A DNA stretch of 64,000 nucleotides from Idiomarina aquatica (GTDB lineage: Bacteria; Pseudomonadota; Gammaproteobacteria; Enterobacterales; Alteromonadaceae). Every line of letters begins with the position of its first letter. Within the stretch, counting starts at the first letter, position 1. Below the pieces are notes generated by a model. That model saw only the letters and a list, made by a program, of their open reading frames with translations, made no database searches and was not told the origin of the DNA. The stretch covers positions 434,001 to 498,000 of the forward strand of contig NZ_PIPS01000001.1 in assembly GCF_003987185.1 (NCBI RefSeq), in the 5' to 3' direction. Positions 28,700 to 39,798 of the stretch are shown one piece after another. Position numbers and translations under genes: made by a program.

Positions 28700-30004
28700 T
28701 TAGCTCCTTATTCGCTGATTAATTCTGCCAACAGTGTAAAACGAGCCAAATACGAACACCAGCGGCTTTTCGTTTGCACTTGCTGCAGCATCAACGATGG
28801 CCTGTTCAAACGCCTGCTCAACCTGGTCAAAACACTGCACCTCGGCCTGGCTTTCCTGCAGGCTCGGCGCCTGCGCCAGAACCTGCGCCTGGTTGCCCCG
28901 CGGTTCGCTCAAAGTGCCCAGATACCAACGTTGAATGCGACCTTGCAGCTGTGCAAAAACGGCATTGTGGTCTTTGTCTTTTAACATTCCCACCACCGCG
29001 ACGATCGGCCGCTGCTTGTAACGCTTATTCAATACTTGCAGCAAATACTCCGCCGCGTGCGCGTTGTGCGCCACGTCCAGCAGCACATCGCAACCACCAT
29101 AGCTCAATTGTTGCATACGGCCCATCAACTGCGCGCGCTGCAGCCCCGAGCGTATCGCATCGGCACTGACCGCCAGCGGTAACGACTCCAGCGCCGCTAT
29201 CGCAGTCGCCGCATTCATCAGCGGTAGTTGCGGCAACGGTAATTGCAACAGGTTCGACTCGATACCTCGATAATGCCAGCAACCGTCCGCTTCACTGTAG
29301 CCGAAATGAGTACCACTCTGTCGCAGTTTTGCGCCGACTTCTTCAGCAACGGTTTTAATACTTTTCGGTGGGCGCTTATCACCGCAAATTAACGCCTTAC
29401 CTGCGCGTGCGATGCCGGCTTTTTCGCGCCCGATCTGTTCGCGGTTATCACCGAGGAACTGAATATGATCAATGCCAATACTGGTCACTACCGCAACGTC
29501 AGGGTCAACCACGTTAACGGCATCAAGACGCCCCCCTAGCCCAACTTCAAGAATGGCAACATCCAGCGCTTGCTGTTGCATCAACCAAAATGCCGCCAAC
29601 GTGCCGAATTCAAAATACGTTAACGAGGTATCACCACGCGCCGCTTCGATGGCGGTAAAGGCCTGTACATGCTGTTGCTCGCTCAGCATGTCACCATCAA
29701 TGGTAACGCGTTCCCGGTAGTCAACCAGGTGCGGCGACGTGTACACCCCAACCCGATAACCGGCATCGCGCAGGATGTGCTCAAGATAACTGACGGTAGA
29801 GCCTTTACCGTTGGTACCGGCCACGGTAATGACATAACGAGCCGGCTTAGCCGCCGATGAGGAAGGAGACAAACGCTGGTAAACCTGCGCGACCCGAGTC
29901 AGGCCAAGGTCTATTTCCGTGCTGTGGAGGTGCTCAAGATAATTGAGCCAGTCGCTTAGCGCCGAGTCCTTACCCGGCGCTGTGATGGTCTTCCCTGGGG
30001 ACAT
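28700..30004 (-). CDS. folC: Bifunctional dihydrofolate/folylpolyglutamate synthase
   Basis: 434 aa. Adds glutamate to dihydropteroate and later to folates. Mur-ligase fold with ATP-binding TVAGTNGKGSTVSYL near residue 65, ILEVGLGGRLDAVN, and a C-terminal domain with DVAHNAHAAEYLL. Between accD (16 nt upstream) and dedD in the conserved accD-folC-dedD-cvpA-purF run. Confidence 0.96.
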   Translation of the reverse strand: MSPGKTITAPGKDSALSDWLNYLEHLHSTEIDLGLTRVAQVYQRLSPSSSAAKPARYVITVAGTNGKGSTVSYLEHILRDAGYRVGVYTSPHLVDYRERVTIDGDMLSEQQHVQAFTAIEAARGDTSLTYFEFGTLAAFWLMQQQALDVAILEVGLGGRLDAVNVVDPDVAVVTSIGIDHIQFLGDNREQIGREKAGIARAGKALICGDKRPPKSIKTVAEEVGAKLRQSGTHFGYSEADGCWHYRGIESNLLQLPLPQLPLMNAATAIAALESLPLAVSADAIRSGLQRAQLMGRMQQLSYGGCDVLLDVAHNAHAAEYLLQVLNKRYKQRPIVAVVGMLKDKDHNAVFAQLQGRIQRWYLGTLSEPRGNQAQVLAQAPSLQESQAEVQCFDQVEQAFEQAIVDAAASANEKPLVFVFGSFYTVGRINQRIRS

Positions 30005-30020
30005 ACTTACGCCCTTTTGC

Positions 30021-30914
30021 TTAGGCCTTGACTAACGGCGCAGTGTCGTCGTCCTCTGCACCCACCGGCGATGGCAACTTCATCATTTTCGCCAGCAAGC
30101 GAGCAACGGTCGCACGCATTTCGCGGCGATCGACAATCATATCAATGGCGCCATGCTCGAGCAAAAATTCTGCGCGCTGGAACCCTTCCGGCAACGTCTG
30201 ACGCACGGTCTGCTCGATAACCCGCGGACCGGCGAAACCAATCAGCGCTTTTGGTTCGGCAATATGGATATCGCCCAACATCGCCAAACTGGCTGAAACC
30301 CCACCCATGGTTGGGTCAGTCAGTACCGAAATATAGGGCAGTCCTTCCTCACTCATGCGGGCCAGTGCGGCTGACGTTTTCGCCATTTGCATCAATGACA
30401 TTAAGGCTTCCTGCATACGCGCACCGCCGGAGGCCGAAAAGCACACCAACGGCAGTCGATGTGCCAGACACTCTTCGACCGCTTTAACGAATTTAGCGCC
30501 AACCACGGACGCCATTGAACCGCCCATAAAATTGAAGTCAAACGCCACGGCCACCACAGGAACGCCCTGTACGGTGCCACGCTGAGCGATCAGAGCGTCC
30601 TTCTCGCCACTGCTTTTTTGTGCAGCTGCGATGCGATCTTTGTATTTCTTCGAGTCTTTAAACTTAAGAATATCCTTAGGCTCAAGCTCGGCGGCAATTT
30701 CTGTTACCCCTTGCTCGTCTAAAAACAATTTCAGCCGCTCACGGCCGGTCAGCCGCATGTGATGATCACATTTCGGGCAAACGCTTAAGTTACGGTCAAG
30801 GTCGTTGCGATAAATGATCGCATCACAAGCCGAACATTTACTCCAAACGCCCTCAGGGACGTTTTTACGTTTATTCGATTTCGGCTTGGCAAGAATTCGT
30901 TCAATCCAGCTCAT
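30021..30914 (-). CDS. accD: Acetyl-CoA carboxylase carboxyltransferase subunit beta
   Basis: 297 aa from the ATG at 30914 ([12 protein letters not shown]), which matches AccD N-termini; a GTG 18 nt upstream is in frame. Neither start has a strong ribosome site. A zinc finger is formed by Cys27, Cys30, Cys46 and Cys49. The crotonase-fold part carries [17 protein letters not shown]. With AccA it transfers carboxyl from biotin to acetyl-CoA for fatty-acid synthesis. Confidence 0.96.
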   Translation of the reverse strand: MSWIERILAKPKSNKRKNVPEGVWSKCSACDAIIYRNDLDRNLSVCPKCDHHMRLTGRERLKLFLDEQGVTEIAAELEPKDILKFKDSKKYKDRIAAAQKSSGEKDALIAQRGTVQGVPVVAVAFDFNFMGGSMASVVGAKFVKAVEECLAHRLPLVCFSASGGARMQEALMSLMQMAKTSAALARMSEEGLPYISVLTDPTMGGVSASLAMLGDIHIAEPKALIGFAGPRVIEQTVRQTLPEGFQRAEFLLEHGAIDMIVDRREMRATVARLLAKMMKLPSPVGAEDDDTAPLVKA

Positions 30915-31000
30915 AGATGTTTGCTTTTGCACTCAGTGTCGTATTTGTTGAATAGCTTACATGGTAGCACAACTCGGTCAAGCAAAGAGGTCATAACAGT

Positions 31001-31786
31001 TTAGGGTGCAAACCATAATGGCCCCGGCTCCGGCGTGGGTAACTGCAGTTCATTCGGATAATCGACCTGCACCAGATACAAGCCGCCGGGCTTGGCGGTA
31101 GCCGCAGCCTGGGTACGGTCACGGCAGGCAAGCAGCTCACCCAACCATTCCGGTGGCTGCTGATGCCGACCAATAACAATCAGGCTACCGACAATATTGC
31201 GTACCATATGATGTAAAAAGGCGTTCGCCTTGATATCGACGATAATAAAATCACCACGCCGCGTCACACTCAGGTGAGTAACTTCACGATGCGCCGAGTG
31301 CGACTGGCATTGGGCTGCTCGAAAACTGGTAAAATCGTGCTCACCCAGCAACGCCGGCGCCGCCGCCTGCATAGCCTGTTCATCCAGAGGATGATGATAG
31401 TGGCTAACGCCGTGGCTGTGAATCCCCGGACGCAGACGCGTATTGGCAATAATGTAGCGGTAACGACGTGCGGTTGCACTAAAACGGGCACTGAAATCAT
31501 CAGCTACCGGTTGCGCCCAGCGTACCGCGATATCAGCCGGCAGGTTACTGTTAACGCCAAGCGTCCAGGCCGCCGCCCGACGTTCCTGCGACACATCAAA
31601 ATGCACCACCTGATTGGTGGCGTGGACACCGGCGTCAGTACGACCGGCACAGACCGTTTCGATCGGCTCATTAGCGACCTTGCTCAGTGCTTTTTCCAGC
31701 CGCTCCTGAACCGTATCGACTTCCTGCTGGCGTTGCCAGCCAAAATACCGGCTTCCGTCATATTCCAGACCCAGCGCAATTCGCAT
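31001..31786 (-). CDS. truA: tRNA pseudouridine(38-40) synthase
   Basis: 261 aa. Makes pseudouridine at positions 38-40 in the anticodon stem. The catalytic Asp51 lies in [11 protein letters not shown], and the RRYRYII and [12 protein letters not shown] motifs are intact. It lies between fimV and accD, as in Pseudomonas-type gene order; the stop of fimV is 21 nt upstream. Confidence 0.96.
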   Translation of the reverse strand: MRIALGLEYDGSRYFGWQRQQEVDTVQERLEKALSKVANEPIETVCAGRTDAGVHATNQVVHFDVSQERRAAAWTLGVNSNLPADIAVRWAQPVADDFSARFSATARRYRYIIANTRLRPGIHSHGVSHYHHPLDEQAMQAAAPALLGEHDFTSFRAAQCQSHSAHREVTHLSVTRRGDFIIVDIKANAFLHHMVRNIVGSLIVIGRHQQPPEWLGELLACRDRTQAAATAKPGGLYLVQVDYPNELQLPTPEPGPLWFAP

Positions 31787-31807
31787 ACCGCACCCTTACG
31801 AATAAAG

Positions 31808-34285
31808 TTATGAGTCTATCCGCGACAACAACGCTTTGGCATCTTTTGCCAGCCGTTCGTCGTCGTTATCAATCAATTGCTGCAAAATCTCACGGGCTTC
31901 GCCTTCTTCACCCATATCGATATAGGCACGGGCTAAATCCAGTTGTGCCGAGGCTTCTTCATCAAAGTCCGGCTCTTCATCACCATTAAAATCCTGCAAC
32001 TCTTCGTCGTTCAGCAACTCTTCGACCTTGGCCGCATCGTACTTGTCTTCATCACTGTCGTCGCCATCACCATCGTCGGCGTCCTGCATCAGTGAATCAA
32101 TATCAAGATAACCGCCGTCGTCGTCTGTTTGTTCTTCACCCGTCGCTTCCGGCTGGGACTGTGGCTTTGGTTCTGGTTCTGATTCTGATTGTGGCGCTGG
32201 TTCTGACGCTGGCTCGGCGGCTGTGCTGTCGTCACCAAACAGCGCGTCCAAATCCTCGTCGGCCTGTTGCTCGGCTTGCTCAAGGGCTTCATCGTCCTCC
32301 GGCAGCTCTTCCTCGATATCATCGAGGTCGCCCAGTTCTGACTCGAGCTCTTCTGACGCCTGCAGCAAACTGTCCAGGTCCTCGCCGTCCGCGTCGTCCG
32401 GATCCTCTTCATCACCCTCTTCGATGCCTAACTGAGCAAGGGTTTCGTCAGCGGCATCCGGATCTTCATACTCTTCCGTCGGCGTGTCTGTATCGCTTTC
32501 ATCGTCTGCTGGCTCATCGGTATCCGATTCAGGTTCAGCGCTCGCTTCAGCGGCGGGCTCTGACTCTGACTCTGGTTCTGGCTCAGGCTCAGGTTGCTGT
32601 TCAGGTTCTTGCTCACCCTCAGCGGCTGCATCTGGCTCGTCATCGGCTTCTGGTTCAGGCTCGGATTCGGTTTCCGGCTCCGGTTGTTGTTCAGATTCTG
32701 GCTCAGATTCTGACTCTGGCTCCGACTCGGGTGCTTGTTCTGGTTCAGACTCGGGCTCTGCTTCTGATTCCGGCTCTGTCTCTGGTTCTGGTTCCGATTC
32801 CAGCTCAGCCTCTTGCTCAGCTTCCGCGTCAGCCTGCGCTTCCTCTTCATCATCGGACTCTGTCGCCGCGTCATCGTCATCATCATCCAATGACAAATCG
32901 AGCGCCGGTTCATCGTCGTCATCCGACTCCGAGAACAACCGATCCAACTCTTCCTGAGACAACTCGCTCGAGCCCTCATCGTCATCCGTATCAGCCTGAC
33001 CCACATCGTCGTCATCCGTCGGCAACAGGTCAGCATCTTCATCCGCTAACTCATCATCAGCGCTTTGAGCGCTGTCTTTGTCCTGGTTTTGCGCTGACTC
33101 GTCTTCATCGTCTTCGTCATCAAGACGAATGCTAAAGTCGTCATCGTCATCGCCCAACTGACCGGTTTGTGTCAGTTCCGCTTCCAGCGCACTCAAATCA
33201 TCGCCGAGCTCATCGTCATCATCGGCTGATGCATCACCATCGAGATTAAACAGTCCGTCATCAGCATTGTCCTGTCCGCCGGCCATCAGTTCGCGATCCA
33301 GTGCCTTCGACGCTTCTTCATCGTTCAGCTCTTCGACCTTCTTCGACGCCGGCACGTCCTCTTGTTCAACTTCCGGCTTGCGGCGGAAGACAAAGAAGTA
33401 CAGCGCGAAAATCACCAGCAGTGCCGGCAGTATCGCCAATAACGCCAGATTCAGAGGGTTCTTCAACCACTCCATGAATCCGGAGCTGCTTTCGGTCACC
33501 TGTTCCTGCTGCTGCATTGCCAGCATTTGTTGCTGCTGTTGCAGTAGCTGATTAAATTGTTCTTCCAGTTCACCGGTCTGCTGCAAACCGGCCGACAACT
33601 CGTCAATACGCTCAGCAAGGTTATCCAGCCGCTGCTGAATCGCCTCGTTTTCGTCATAAACCCGTTGCACCGCCTGCAACGATTGATTCACTTCGGCGCG
33701 CAACTCCGCAAAGCTCTGTTGTTGCTGTTGTTCAACCTCTTCAATCACCTGCTCCGCTCGCTCACGGGCTTCGTTCAGCACCTGCTGCTGTTCAGCGCGC
33801 GTTTGCCGGGTTTCCGTTTCGGCCTCGCTCAGACGTTGCTGTTGTGATTGTAGTTGTTGATCCGCCAGCACCCGACGCCGCGCCGTTTCCGGGTTGATCA
33901 TGCGGATTTCCTGCAGACTCGGGATACGCAAGTAAAAACCGTCAAGCATACGGTTGATGTTGCCATCGACAAAGGCGCGCGGATTGGCCTGGGCAATCGC
34001 TACCATAGTTTGGTACTGGGTAACGCTGGAGTGCGGGCGATACTCGCGGGCGATCGCCCACAAGGTGTCAGCAGAAGTGATTGGGCCGTAGCGTTCCTGC
34101 CCCTCACGGACATCGGTAGCTTCCGAGCCTTTTTCGCCTTTGATGATAACGCCGTCCTGTTGCAACGGCGTTACAGGGGTTGCAGCAAGCGCAAGGGGGA
34201 CGCTGATAAGGCCTATCAGTAAGCCGCTGATTAACCGGCGTCTTATCGTTGCTCGATGTGTGCGTCCAATGTTGGTTATCTTCAT
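31808..34285 (-). CDS. fimV: FimV-like polar hub protein
   Basis: 825 aa. A signal segment (about 14-35) is followed by a LysM-like peptidoglycan-binding region ([16 protein letters not shown], about 70-130), a Gln-rich coiled coil (145-270), one membrane helix near 283-305, a very long acidic Asp/Glu/Ser/Pro-rich tail, and a C-terminal TPR-like FimV domain ([22 protein letters not shown]). FimV/HubP proteins organise the cell pole for type IV pili and chemotaxis. The acidic stretch near residues 480-640 is built of near-repeats of EPES/EPEP units. Its place before truA matches the pseudomonad order. Confidence 0.93.
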   Translation of the reverse strand: MKITNIGRTHRATIRRRLISGLLIGLISVPLALAATPVTPLQQDGVIIKGEKGSEATDVREGQERYGPITSADTLWAIAREYRPHSSVTQYQTMVAIAQANPRAFVDGNINRMLDGFYLRIPSLQEIRMINPETARRRVLADQQLQSQQQRLSEAETETRQTRAEQQQVLNEARERAEQVIEEVEQQQQQSFAELRAEVNQSLQAVQRVYDENEAIQQRLDNLAERIDELSAGLQQTGELEEQFNQLLQQQQQMLAMQQQEQVTESSSGFMEWLKNPLNLALLAILPALLVIFALYFFVFRRKPEVEQEDVPASKKVEELNDEEASKALDRELMAGGQDNADDGLFNLDGDASADDDDELGDDLSALEAELTQTGQLGDDDDDFSIRLDDEDDEDESAQNQDKDSAQSADDELADEDADLLPTDDDDVGQADTDDDEGSSELSQEELDRLFSESDDDDEPALDLSLDDDDDDAATESDDEEEAQADAEAEQEAELESEPEPETEPESEAEPESEPEQAPESEPESESEPESEQQPEPETESEPEPEADDEPDAAAEGEQEPEQQPEPEPEPESESEPAAEASAEPESDTDEPADDESDTDTPTEEYEDPDAADETLAQLGIEEGDEEDPDDADGEDLDSLLQASEELESELGDLDDIEEELPEDDEALEQAEQQADEDLDALFGDDSTAAEPASEPAPQSESEPEPKPQSQPEATGEEQTDDDGGYLDIDSLMQDADDGDGDDSDEDKYDAAKVEELLNDEELQDFNGDEEPDFDEEASAQLDLARAYIDMGEEGEAREILQQLIDNDDERLAKDAKALLSRIDS

Positions 34286-34389
34286 CCTTTAATCTCTGCC
34301 CGCGCTTTGCTGTTATTATTAACGGCGTCCATCATAAAAACTTTATGACATAAGCGTCGCCTTTTTACCACACTCTTTTCAACAACCCG

Positions 34390-35406
34390 TTACCAATATT
34401 CGCGAATCAAGTGCTCAGCAATTTGAATCGAGTTAGTCGCGGCGCCTTTGCGAATGTTGTCGGCTACCACCCACAAGTTCAAACCCTGCGGATGACTGAT
34501 GTCTTCACGAATACGGCCAACAAAGACCTCATCGTGACCGGCGGCATTGCCAACCTGAGTCGGGAACTCTTCCCGGGTTTCCAGCAGAGTGATTCCCGGC
34601 GCGTCCTGCAACAACTGCTTCGCGTGCTCAGCAGTAATCGGCTGACGGGTTTCGATATGAATCGCTTCGGCGTGACCGAAGAATACCGGTACCCGCACCG
34701 CGGTCGGATTCACGCGAATGGTCGGATCATTGAGTATCTTCTGGGTTTCCCACACCATTTTCATTTCTTCTTTGGTGTAGTCGTTGTCCATAAACACATC
34801 AATTTGCGGAATGCAGTTAAAGGCAATCTGACGGCTGAAGTTTGCCACCGTCGGCTCTTTGCCGTTTAACAGTTCGGCGGTTTGCTTGGCGAGCTCTTCC
34901 ATCGCTTCCTTACCGGCACCGGACACCGACTGGTAGGTGGCAACGTTAATGCGCTCAATACCAACCGCATCATGCAATGGCTTTAGCGCCACCAGCATCT
35001 GAATGGTTGAACAGTTCGGGTTGGCGATGATGTTGCGATTACGGAAGTCCGCCAACGCATAACCGTTCACTTCCGGCACCACCAGCGGGATGTCCGCTTC
35101 GTAACGAAATTCTGAGGTGTTATCAATCACCACACAGCCGGCTTCAGCGGCCTTAGGTGCAAATTCGCGGGAAATACTGCCACCGGCTGAGAAAAACCCA
35201 ATATCAGCCTCACTCCAGTCGAATTCTTCGGCGTTGAGTACTTCGATGTCTTCGCCACCGAATTTTACCGTAGCACCAGCCGAACGCGCACTGGCGAGCG
35301 GAAACAATTGGCTCACAGGAAATTTTCGCTGCTGCAGGATCTCAATCATCTGTTGACCCACCAACCCGGTGGCACCTAAAACGGCAACGCGAAAACCTTC
35401 AGACAT
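34390..35406 (-). CDS. asd: Aspartate-semialdehyde dehydrogenase (usg-position homologue)
   Basis: 338 aa. NADP-binding GATGLVGQQM at the N-terminus, catalytic Cys132 in NPNCSTIQ, and the later SVSGAGKEAM and GHAEAIHIE motifs are complete, so the enzyme should reduce aspartyl phosphate to the semialdehyde for Lys, Met and Thr synthesis. In E. coli the same position between pdxB and truA holds usg, a paralogue that has lost the Cys motif. Here the active site is intact. Confidence 0.92.
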   Translation of the reverse strand: MSEGFRVAVLGATGLVGQQMIEILQQRKFPVSQLFPLASARSAGATVKFGGEDIEVLNAEEFDWSEADIGFFSAGGSISREFAPKAAEAGCVVIDNTSEFRYEADIPLVVPEVNGYALADFRNRNIIANPNCSTIQMLVALKPLHDAVGIERINVATYQSVSGAGKEAMEELAKQTAELLNGKEPTVANFSRQIAFNCIPQIDVFMDNDYTKEEMKMVWETQKILNDPTIRVNPTAVRVPVFFGHAEAIHIETRQPITAEHAKQLLQDAPGITLLETREEFPTQVGNAAGHDEVFVGRIREDISHPQGLNLWVVADNIRKGAATNSIQIAEHLIREYW

Positions 35407-35424
35407 AGTAACTCCTGTATTATG

Positions 35425-36585
35425 CTAGGACTGCGCCCTGACGGCGTTAAAGCCCAACTGTAAAAATTGTTCAAACTGCTGACTATTATGACACGCAATA
35501 CGTTGATTGTTGAACTGTCGGCGTGGATTATCTTTACGATACTGTTTTCGTAATTGATCAAAGCCGGCCGCGGTGCCGCCGTCTCTGCGCATCAGGGCAT
35601 CGTCGCGCCAGATATCGTAACGGTGCAGTGCCAGCGCCGCCAAATCCTCCAGCGACGCAATCTGCGTTGCGTCAAAGGTCGGCCATGGGCAGGCCGGCAA
35701 CACGCTGTCAGCGTCGGCGGTAAACGGCCGCTGCAAAAACGCATACAAGGCTTCGGCCACTTTCAATGCACCACCGACTTTGCCTTCGGCACTGTGGCCG
35801 GCAATGTGCGGCGTGGCAATCGAAACGTGCTCCAGCAACGCCACCGCAATGGCTGGCTCGCCTTCCCACACGTCCAGGATCAGGCCCGGACAATCACCCT
35901 GTTCACAACAAGTCAGTAATGCCTGATTATCAATCACCGCTCCGCGGCTGGCATTAATCAACAAGTGTCCGCTGTGCAGCGACTGCAGGGCTTCAATATC
36001 CAATAAATGATGGGTGGGATGAGGGCCTGCCGTCACCAGCGGCACATGACAACTGATGATGTCCGAGTTCAGTACCCGCTGCCAGTGATCGTGCACTTCC
36101 AGCCCGGGTGGCACGGCCCCCTTCTGCAACAACGGCGGATCATAATAGTGAACCGTCAGACCCAGCGCGGCCAGACGCCGGCCCGCAGCGCGCCCGGTAT
36201 TGCCGGCGCCGATGATCGCCACTTCCTTATCCGCCAATGTCGCTAGCTGCTGCCGGCGCTGATAGTGCGCCAGCACCGCGGTCAGTACATACTCACCCAC
36301 CGAATCCGCATTCGCACCCGGCGCACTGGCCACCGCGATGCCACGCTCCGCCAGCGCCGCCAAATCAAGGTGTTCGGTACCAATGGTTGCGGTGGCCACA
36401 AACTTAAGTCGTGGTGCCTGCGCCAGCAAGGCCTCATCAACACGGGTCACCGAGCGCACCAGCAACACCTCCGCCTCGGCTAGCAAATGTGCCGGCGGCT
36501 GTCGCTCCGCGTACAAAGACAAAGAACCCGCATCCGTCAGTAATGACGACAATGCGGGTATGTTTTGGTCTGCGACAATCTGCAC
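35425..36585 (-). CDS. pdxB: Erythronate-4-phosphate dehydrogenase
   Basis: 386 aa. Second step of de novo pyridoxal phosphate synthesis. D-2-hydroxyacid dehydrogenase fold: VAIIGAGNTGRAAGRRL is the NAD site near residue 120, the substrate loop has ATATIGTEHLD, and ATPHIAGHSAEGK carries the catalytic His. The C-terminal PdxB extension is present. It lies between fabB and asd as in E. coli; 18 nt to asd. Confidence 0.95.
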   Translation of the reverse strand: MQIVADQNIPALSSLLTDAGSLSLYAERQPPAHLLAEAEVLLVRSVTRVDEALLAQAPRLKFVATATIGTEHLDLAALAERGIAVASAPGANADSVGEYVLTAVLAHYQRRQQLATLADKEVAIIGAGNTGRAAGRRLAALGLTVHYYDPPLLQKGAVPPGLEVHDHWQRVLNSDIISCHVPLVTAGPHPTHHLLDIEALQSLHSGHLLINASRGAVIDNQALLTCCEQGDCPGLILDVWEGEPAIAVALLEHVSIATPHIAGHSAEGKVGGALKVAEALYAFLQRPFTADADSVLPACPWPTFDATQIASLEDLAALALHRYDIWRDDALMRRDGGTAAGFDQLRKQYRKDNPRRQFNNQRIACHNSQQFEQFLQLGFNAVRAQS

Positions 36586-36611
36586 GTTAACGAATTCGCG
36601 TTAAACGTGAA

Positions 36612-37826
36612 TTATTCGCTGTATTCACGCAACACCAGCGTCGCGTTGGTACCACCGAAACCGAAACTGTTCGACATCACGGTCTTCAGTTTTGCTTCGG
36701 TTGGCTCACGCACGATGTTCATGCCTTCCGCCGCTTCATCGAGATTTTCGATGTTGATGCTTGGCGTCACGAAGCCGTTTTTCATCATCAACAATGAGTA
36801 AATGGCTTCATGTACACCGGCAGCACCCAATGCGTGACCGGTCATGGCTTTGGTCGCGCTGATCATCGGCGTCTGCTCAGGGAACACTTCACGGATGGCT
36901 TCCAGTTCCTTCACATCACCTACCGGTGTGCTGGTGCCGTGGGTATTCAGGTAATCGATCGGGGTATCGACCGTCGACATCGCCATCTTCATGCAACGCA
37001 CTGCGCCTTCACCTGACGGCGCCACCATGTCATAACCGTCCGAGGTTGCACCATAGCCGACGATTTCGGCGTAGATTTTCGCGCCACGGGCTTTTGCCGC
37101 TTCCAGTTCTTCGATAACCAGAATACCGCCGCCACCGGCCGGAATGAAACCATCACGGTCACGGTCGTAAGTCCGTGATGCTTTTTCCGGTGTATCGTTG
37201 TACTTAGTGCTGAGCGCGCCCATCGCATCAAATTCCATACCCAGCGTCCAGTGCAACTCTTCACCGCCACCGGCAAACACACGATCTTGTTTACCGAACT
37301 GGATCAGTTCCAACGCGTGGCCGATACAGTGCGCTGAAGTCGCACAGGCTGAGCTGATGGAATAATTCACGCCTTTAATTTTGTACGGCGTCGCTAAGCA
37401 CGCTGAGGTGGTTGACGCCATGCAACGCGGAACCATGTAAGGACCCACACGTTTGACGCCTTTCTCACGTAAGGTGTCGGCTGCAGCAACCTGATGTTCG
37501 CCGGAAGCACCGCCCGAACCCACCACCAAGCCGGTGCGCGGGTTTGACACTTCCTCGTCGCTCAGGCCGGCATCGGCAATTGCCTGTTTCATGGCGATGT
37601 AGGCATAAGCGGCCGAGTCGCCCATAAACCGTAACGCCTTACGATCGATATGATCTTTTACGTCGAGGCGAACAGGGCCCCAGACCTGACAGCGTAGTCC
37701 CATTTCAGCAAAAGATTCAGAGCGTTCAAGCCCCGATTTGCCGGTGCGTAATGATGCCAACACTTCTTCCTGGTTGGTGCCGATGCTCGAGACAATCCCG
37801 AGTCCAGTGATCACTGCTCTTTTCAT
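36612..37826 (-). CDS. fabB: Beta-ketoacyl-ACP synthase I
   Basis: 404 aa. Condensing enzyme for elongation, including unsaturated acyl chains. Catalytic Cys161 in [12 protein letters not shown], and the two His in [11 protein letters not shown] and [12 protein letters not shown]. Length and motifs fit FabB rather than FabF. Divergent from mnmC. The 190-nt gap has a TATAAT on this strand at 37976-37981 but no good -35. Confidence 0.95.
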   Translation of the reverse strand: MKRAVITGLGIVSSIGTNQEEVLASLRTGKSGLERSESFAEMGLRCQVWGPVRLDVKDHIDRKALRFMGDSAAYAYIAMKQAIADAGLSDEEVSNPRTGLVVGSGGASGEHQVAAADTLREKGVKRVGPYMVPRCMASTTSACLATPYKIKGVNYSISSACATSAHCIGHALELIQFGKQDRVFAGGGEELHWTLGMEFDAMGALSTKYNDTPEKASRTYDRDRDGFIPAGGGGILVIEELEAAKARGAKIYAEIVGYGATSDGYDMVAPSGEGAVRCMKMAMSTVDTPIDYLNTHGTSTPVGDVKELEAIREVFPEQTPMISATKAMTGHALGAAGVHEAIYSLLMMKNGFVTPSINIENLDEAAEGMNIVREPTEAKLKTVMSNSFGFGGTNATLVLREYSE

Positions 37827-38015
37827 TCTGTGTTCCTGTGCGGCGCTGCTGCGCCTTTGGTTTAACTTGAAGTAATTAAAATGCTTAAACTGTTCGCTAG
37901 TATGACGCCTATGGTAACGAAGCTAATCCCATCAGGTGGTCTGCTTTGTCTACCGATTTGTACCCATTGGCTGTTATTATAGCGTCCATTATGACAGATT
38001 CCATGAGCTAGCTAA

Positions 38016-39785
38016 ATGAATTCAACGGCGGATATCCACTTTAACAGCGACGGCGTGCCCGTATCGAACCAATTTGACGACATTTACTTTTCCGTCGACA
38101 GCGGCATTGATGAGTCACGCTACGTGTTTTTACAACACAATGGATTACCCGAGGCATTTGCCAAGCTACCGCAACATTATGAATATGTGGTGACAGAGAC
38201 CGGGTTTGGCACCGGCTTAAACTTTTTGCTGTGTTGGCAGGCCTTCGTGCAGCACGCACCGGCCAGTTGCCGGCTGGTGTTTGTCAGCTTTGAAAAGTTT
38301 CCGCTCAGCCGCGCGCAGTTACAACAAGCGTATCAGGCACTGCCGCAACTGCAACCCTTGTGTGAGCAATTACTTGCGGTCTATCCGTCGCCAGAACAAG
38401 GCTGTCACCGGTTGTGTCTAGCCGACGGGCGGGTCACACTGGACCTCTGGTGTGGTGATATTGAGGATCAACTGCCGCAATTTATCGAGCAGGCACGGGG
38501 ACAGGTTGACCGTTGGTTTCTGGACGGCTTCGCGCCGGCAAAGAACCCGCAAATGTGGCAGCCGTTTTTGTTCGAGGCGATGGCCGCCAGCGCTCACCAA
38601 CACACCCGTTATGCAACCTTCACAGCCGCCGGCGTGGTCAAGCGAGGGCTACAGGCCGCCGGCTTTAGCGTTGAAAAGGTCAAAGGATTCGGTCGTAAGC
38701 GCGAGATGCTGTGTGGACAGGCGCAGCAATCGCAACTGCCGTGCAAGCAAGTGCTGCGCACCGACGCCGTTACCGTTGTCGGCGGTGGCATTGCGGCCGC
38801 AACTCTGACGCTGGCACTAACGCGCCGGGGCGTGCCGGTTAAGGTGGTCAGCAACGGCATTGCCGACGGCGCCTCGGGCAACCCTCAGGGCGCGGTGTAT
38901 CCCTTGTTGCACGCCGAAACCACGCCGCTGAGTCAATTTTATCTGCAGGCCTTCAGCACCGCAGTCAGTTACTATTTGCCCTGGCGTCATCAACACTGGT
39001 TTGACAGTGGCGTGATGCAACCGGGTTTTAACCCTCAGCGCCGTCAACGTGCGGAAAAAATTGCCAGCGGCCTTTACAGTGAGCAGACCGTCTCTCTGCA
39101 AACACCCGCACAGGCCGATGCCGCCGCTAACCTGGCCATTGGTCAACCCAGCCTGTTGTACCCGGCAGCCGGTTGGCTCCGTCCGGCACCACTGGTTAAG
39201 GCGTTGTTTGACAGCGCTGCTGCCGAGCTCAAACAGACCCAGTTTGAGCCTGCTGATGTCCAACCGCATACCCCAACCGTTATCGCCTGTGGTCATCACA
39301 GCGCTGCGCTGGTGGAGGCCATCACCGGCGAACGGCCGTCACTGAACCCGGTACGCGGGCAAATCAGTCTGGTTCGCGCCACTCCGGCAACCACCGCGTT
39401 GCGCACCGTATTGTGCTACAAAGGCTATATGGTGCCGGCCGATAACGGCCTGCATTGTATTGGCGCGACCTTCAACCGCGGCGATGATCGCACCGATGTG
39501 CGTAGCGAAGATGACCAGCAAAATCAGGCCAGTCTTGCCGACTGCGCCGAACAACCATGGGCCGCGGGGCTTGAACACGTCGCCTCGCGCGTCAGTGTAA
39601 GAGCCACTACCCCCGATCACCAGCCGATGGCCGGGCTCGTCGCCAATAAGGTGTATGTTTGCAGTGGGTTGGGGTCGCGCGGCCTGACCGCCGCGCCAGT
39701 ATTGGCCGAGGTGCTTGCCGCGCAAATTACCGGCGGCCTGCAGCCATTATCCAGCGATGCGTTAGCGCGGCTAACACCACGCTAA
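38016..39785 (+). CDS. mnmC: Bifunctional tRNA 5-methylaminomethyl-2-thiouridine synthesis protein MnmC
   Basis: 589 aa, shorter than the roughly 670 aa of E. coli. The N-terminal SAM methyltransferase part has TETGFGTGLNFLLCWQ and WFLDGFAPAKNPQMW; the C-terminal FAD oxidoreductase part has VVGGGIAAATLTLAL near residue 255 and an ending CSGLGSRGLTAAPVLAE. It turns cmnm5s2U34 into mnm5s2U34 in tRNA. Both domains look complete, so the shortness comes from trimmed loops. The order fabB-mnmC-yfcL matches E. coli. Confidence 0.94.
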   Translation: MNSTADIHFNSDGVPVSNQFDDIYFSVDSGIDESRYVFLQHNGLPEAFAKLPQHYEYVVTETGFGTGLNFLLCWQAFVQHAPASCRLVFVSFEKFPLSRAQLQQAYQALPQLQPLCEQLLAVYPSPEQGCHRLCLADGRVTLDLWCGDIEDQLPQFIEQARGQVDRWFLDGFAPAKNPQMWQPFLFEAMAASAHQHTRYATFTAAGVVKRGLQAAGFSVEKVKGFGRKREMLCGQAQQSQLPCKQVLRTDAVTVVGGGIAAATLTLALTRRGVPVKVVSNGIADGASGNPQGAVYPLLHAETTPLSQFYLQAFSTAVSYYLPWRHQHWFDSGVMQPGFNPQRRQRAEKIASGLYSEQTVSLQTPAQADAAANLAIGQPSLLYPAAGWLRPAPLVKALFDSAAAELKQTQFEPADVQPHTPTVIACGHHSAALVEAITGERPSLNPVRGQISLVRATPATTALRTVLCYKGYMVPADNGLHCIGATFNRGDDRTDVRSEDDQQNQASLADCAEQPWAAGLEHVASRVSVRATTPDHQPMAGLVANKVYVCSGLGSRGLTAAPVLAEVLAAQITGGLQPLSSDALARLTPR

Positions 39786-39798
39786 TCGCGGCCACGGC

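Noticed and set aside
32092..33135. 347-codon open frame opposite fimV
   Set aside because: It is the mirror of the acidic Asp/Glu/Ser repeat region; composition is extreme and no family pattern appears.
37890..37912. Possible FabR/FadR operator upstream of fabB
   Set aside because: The imperfect palindrome around AACAGTT matches the known sites too weakly to call by eye.
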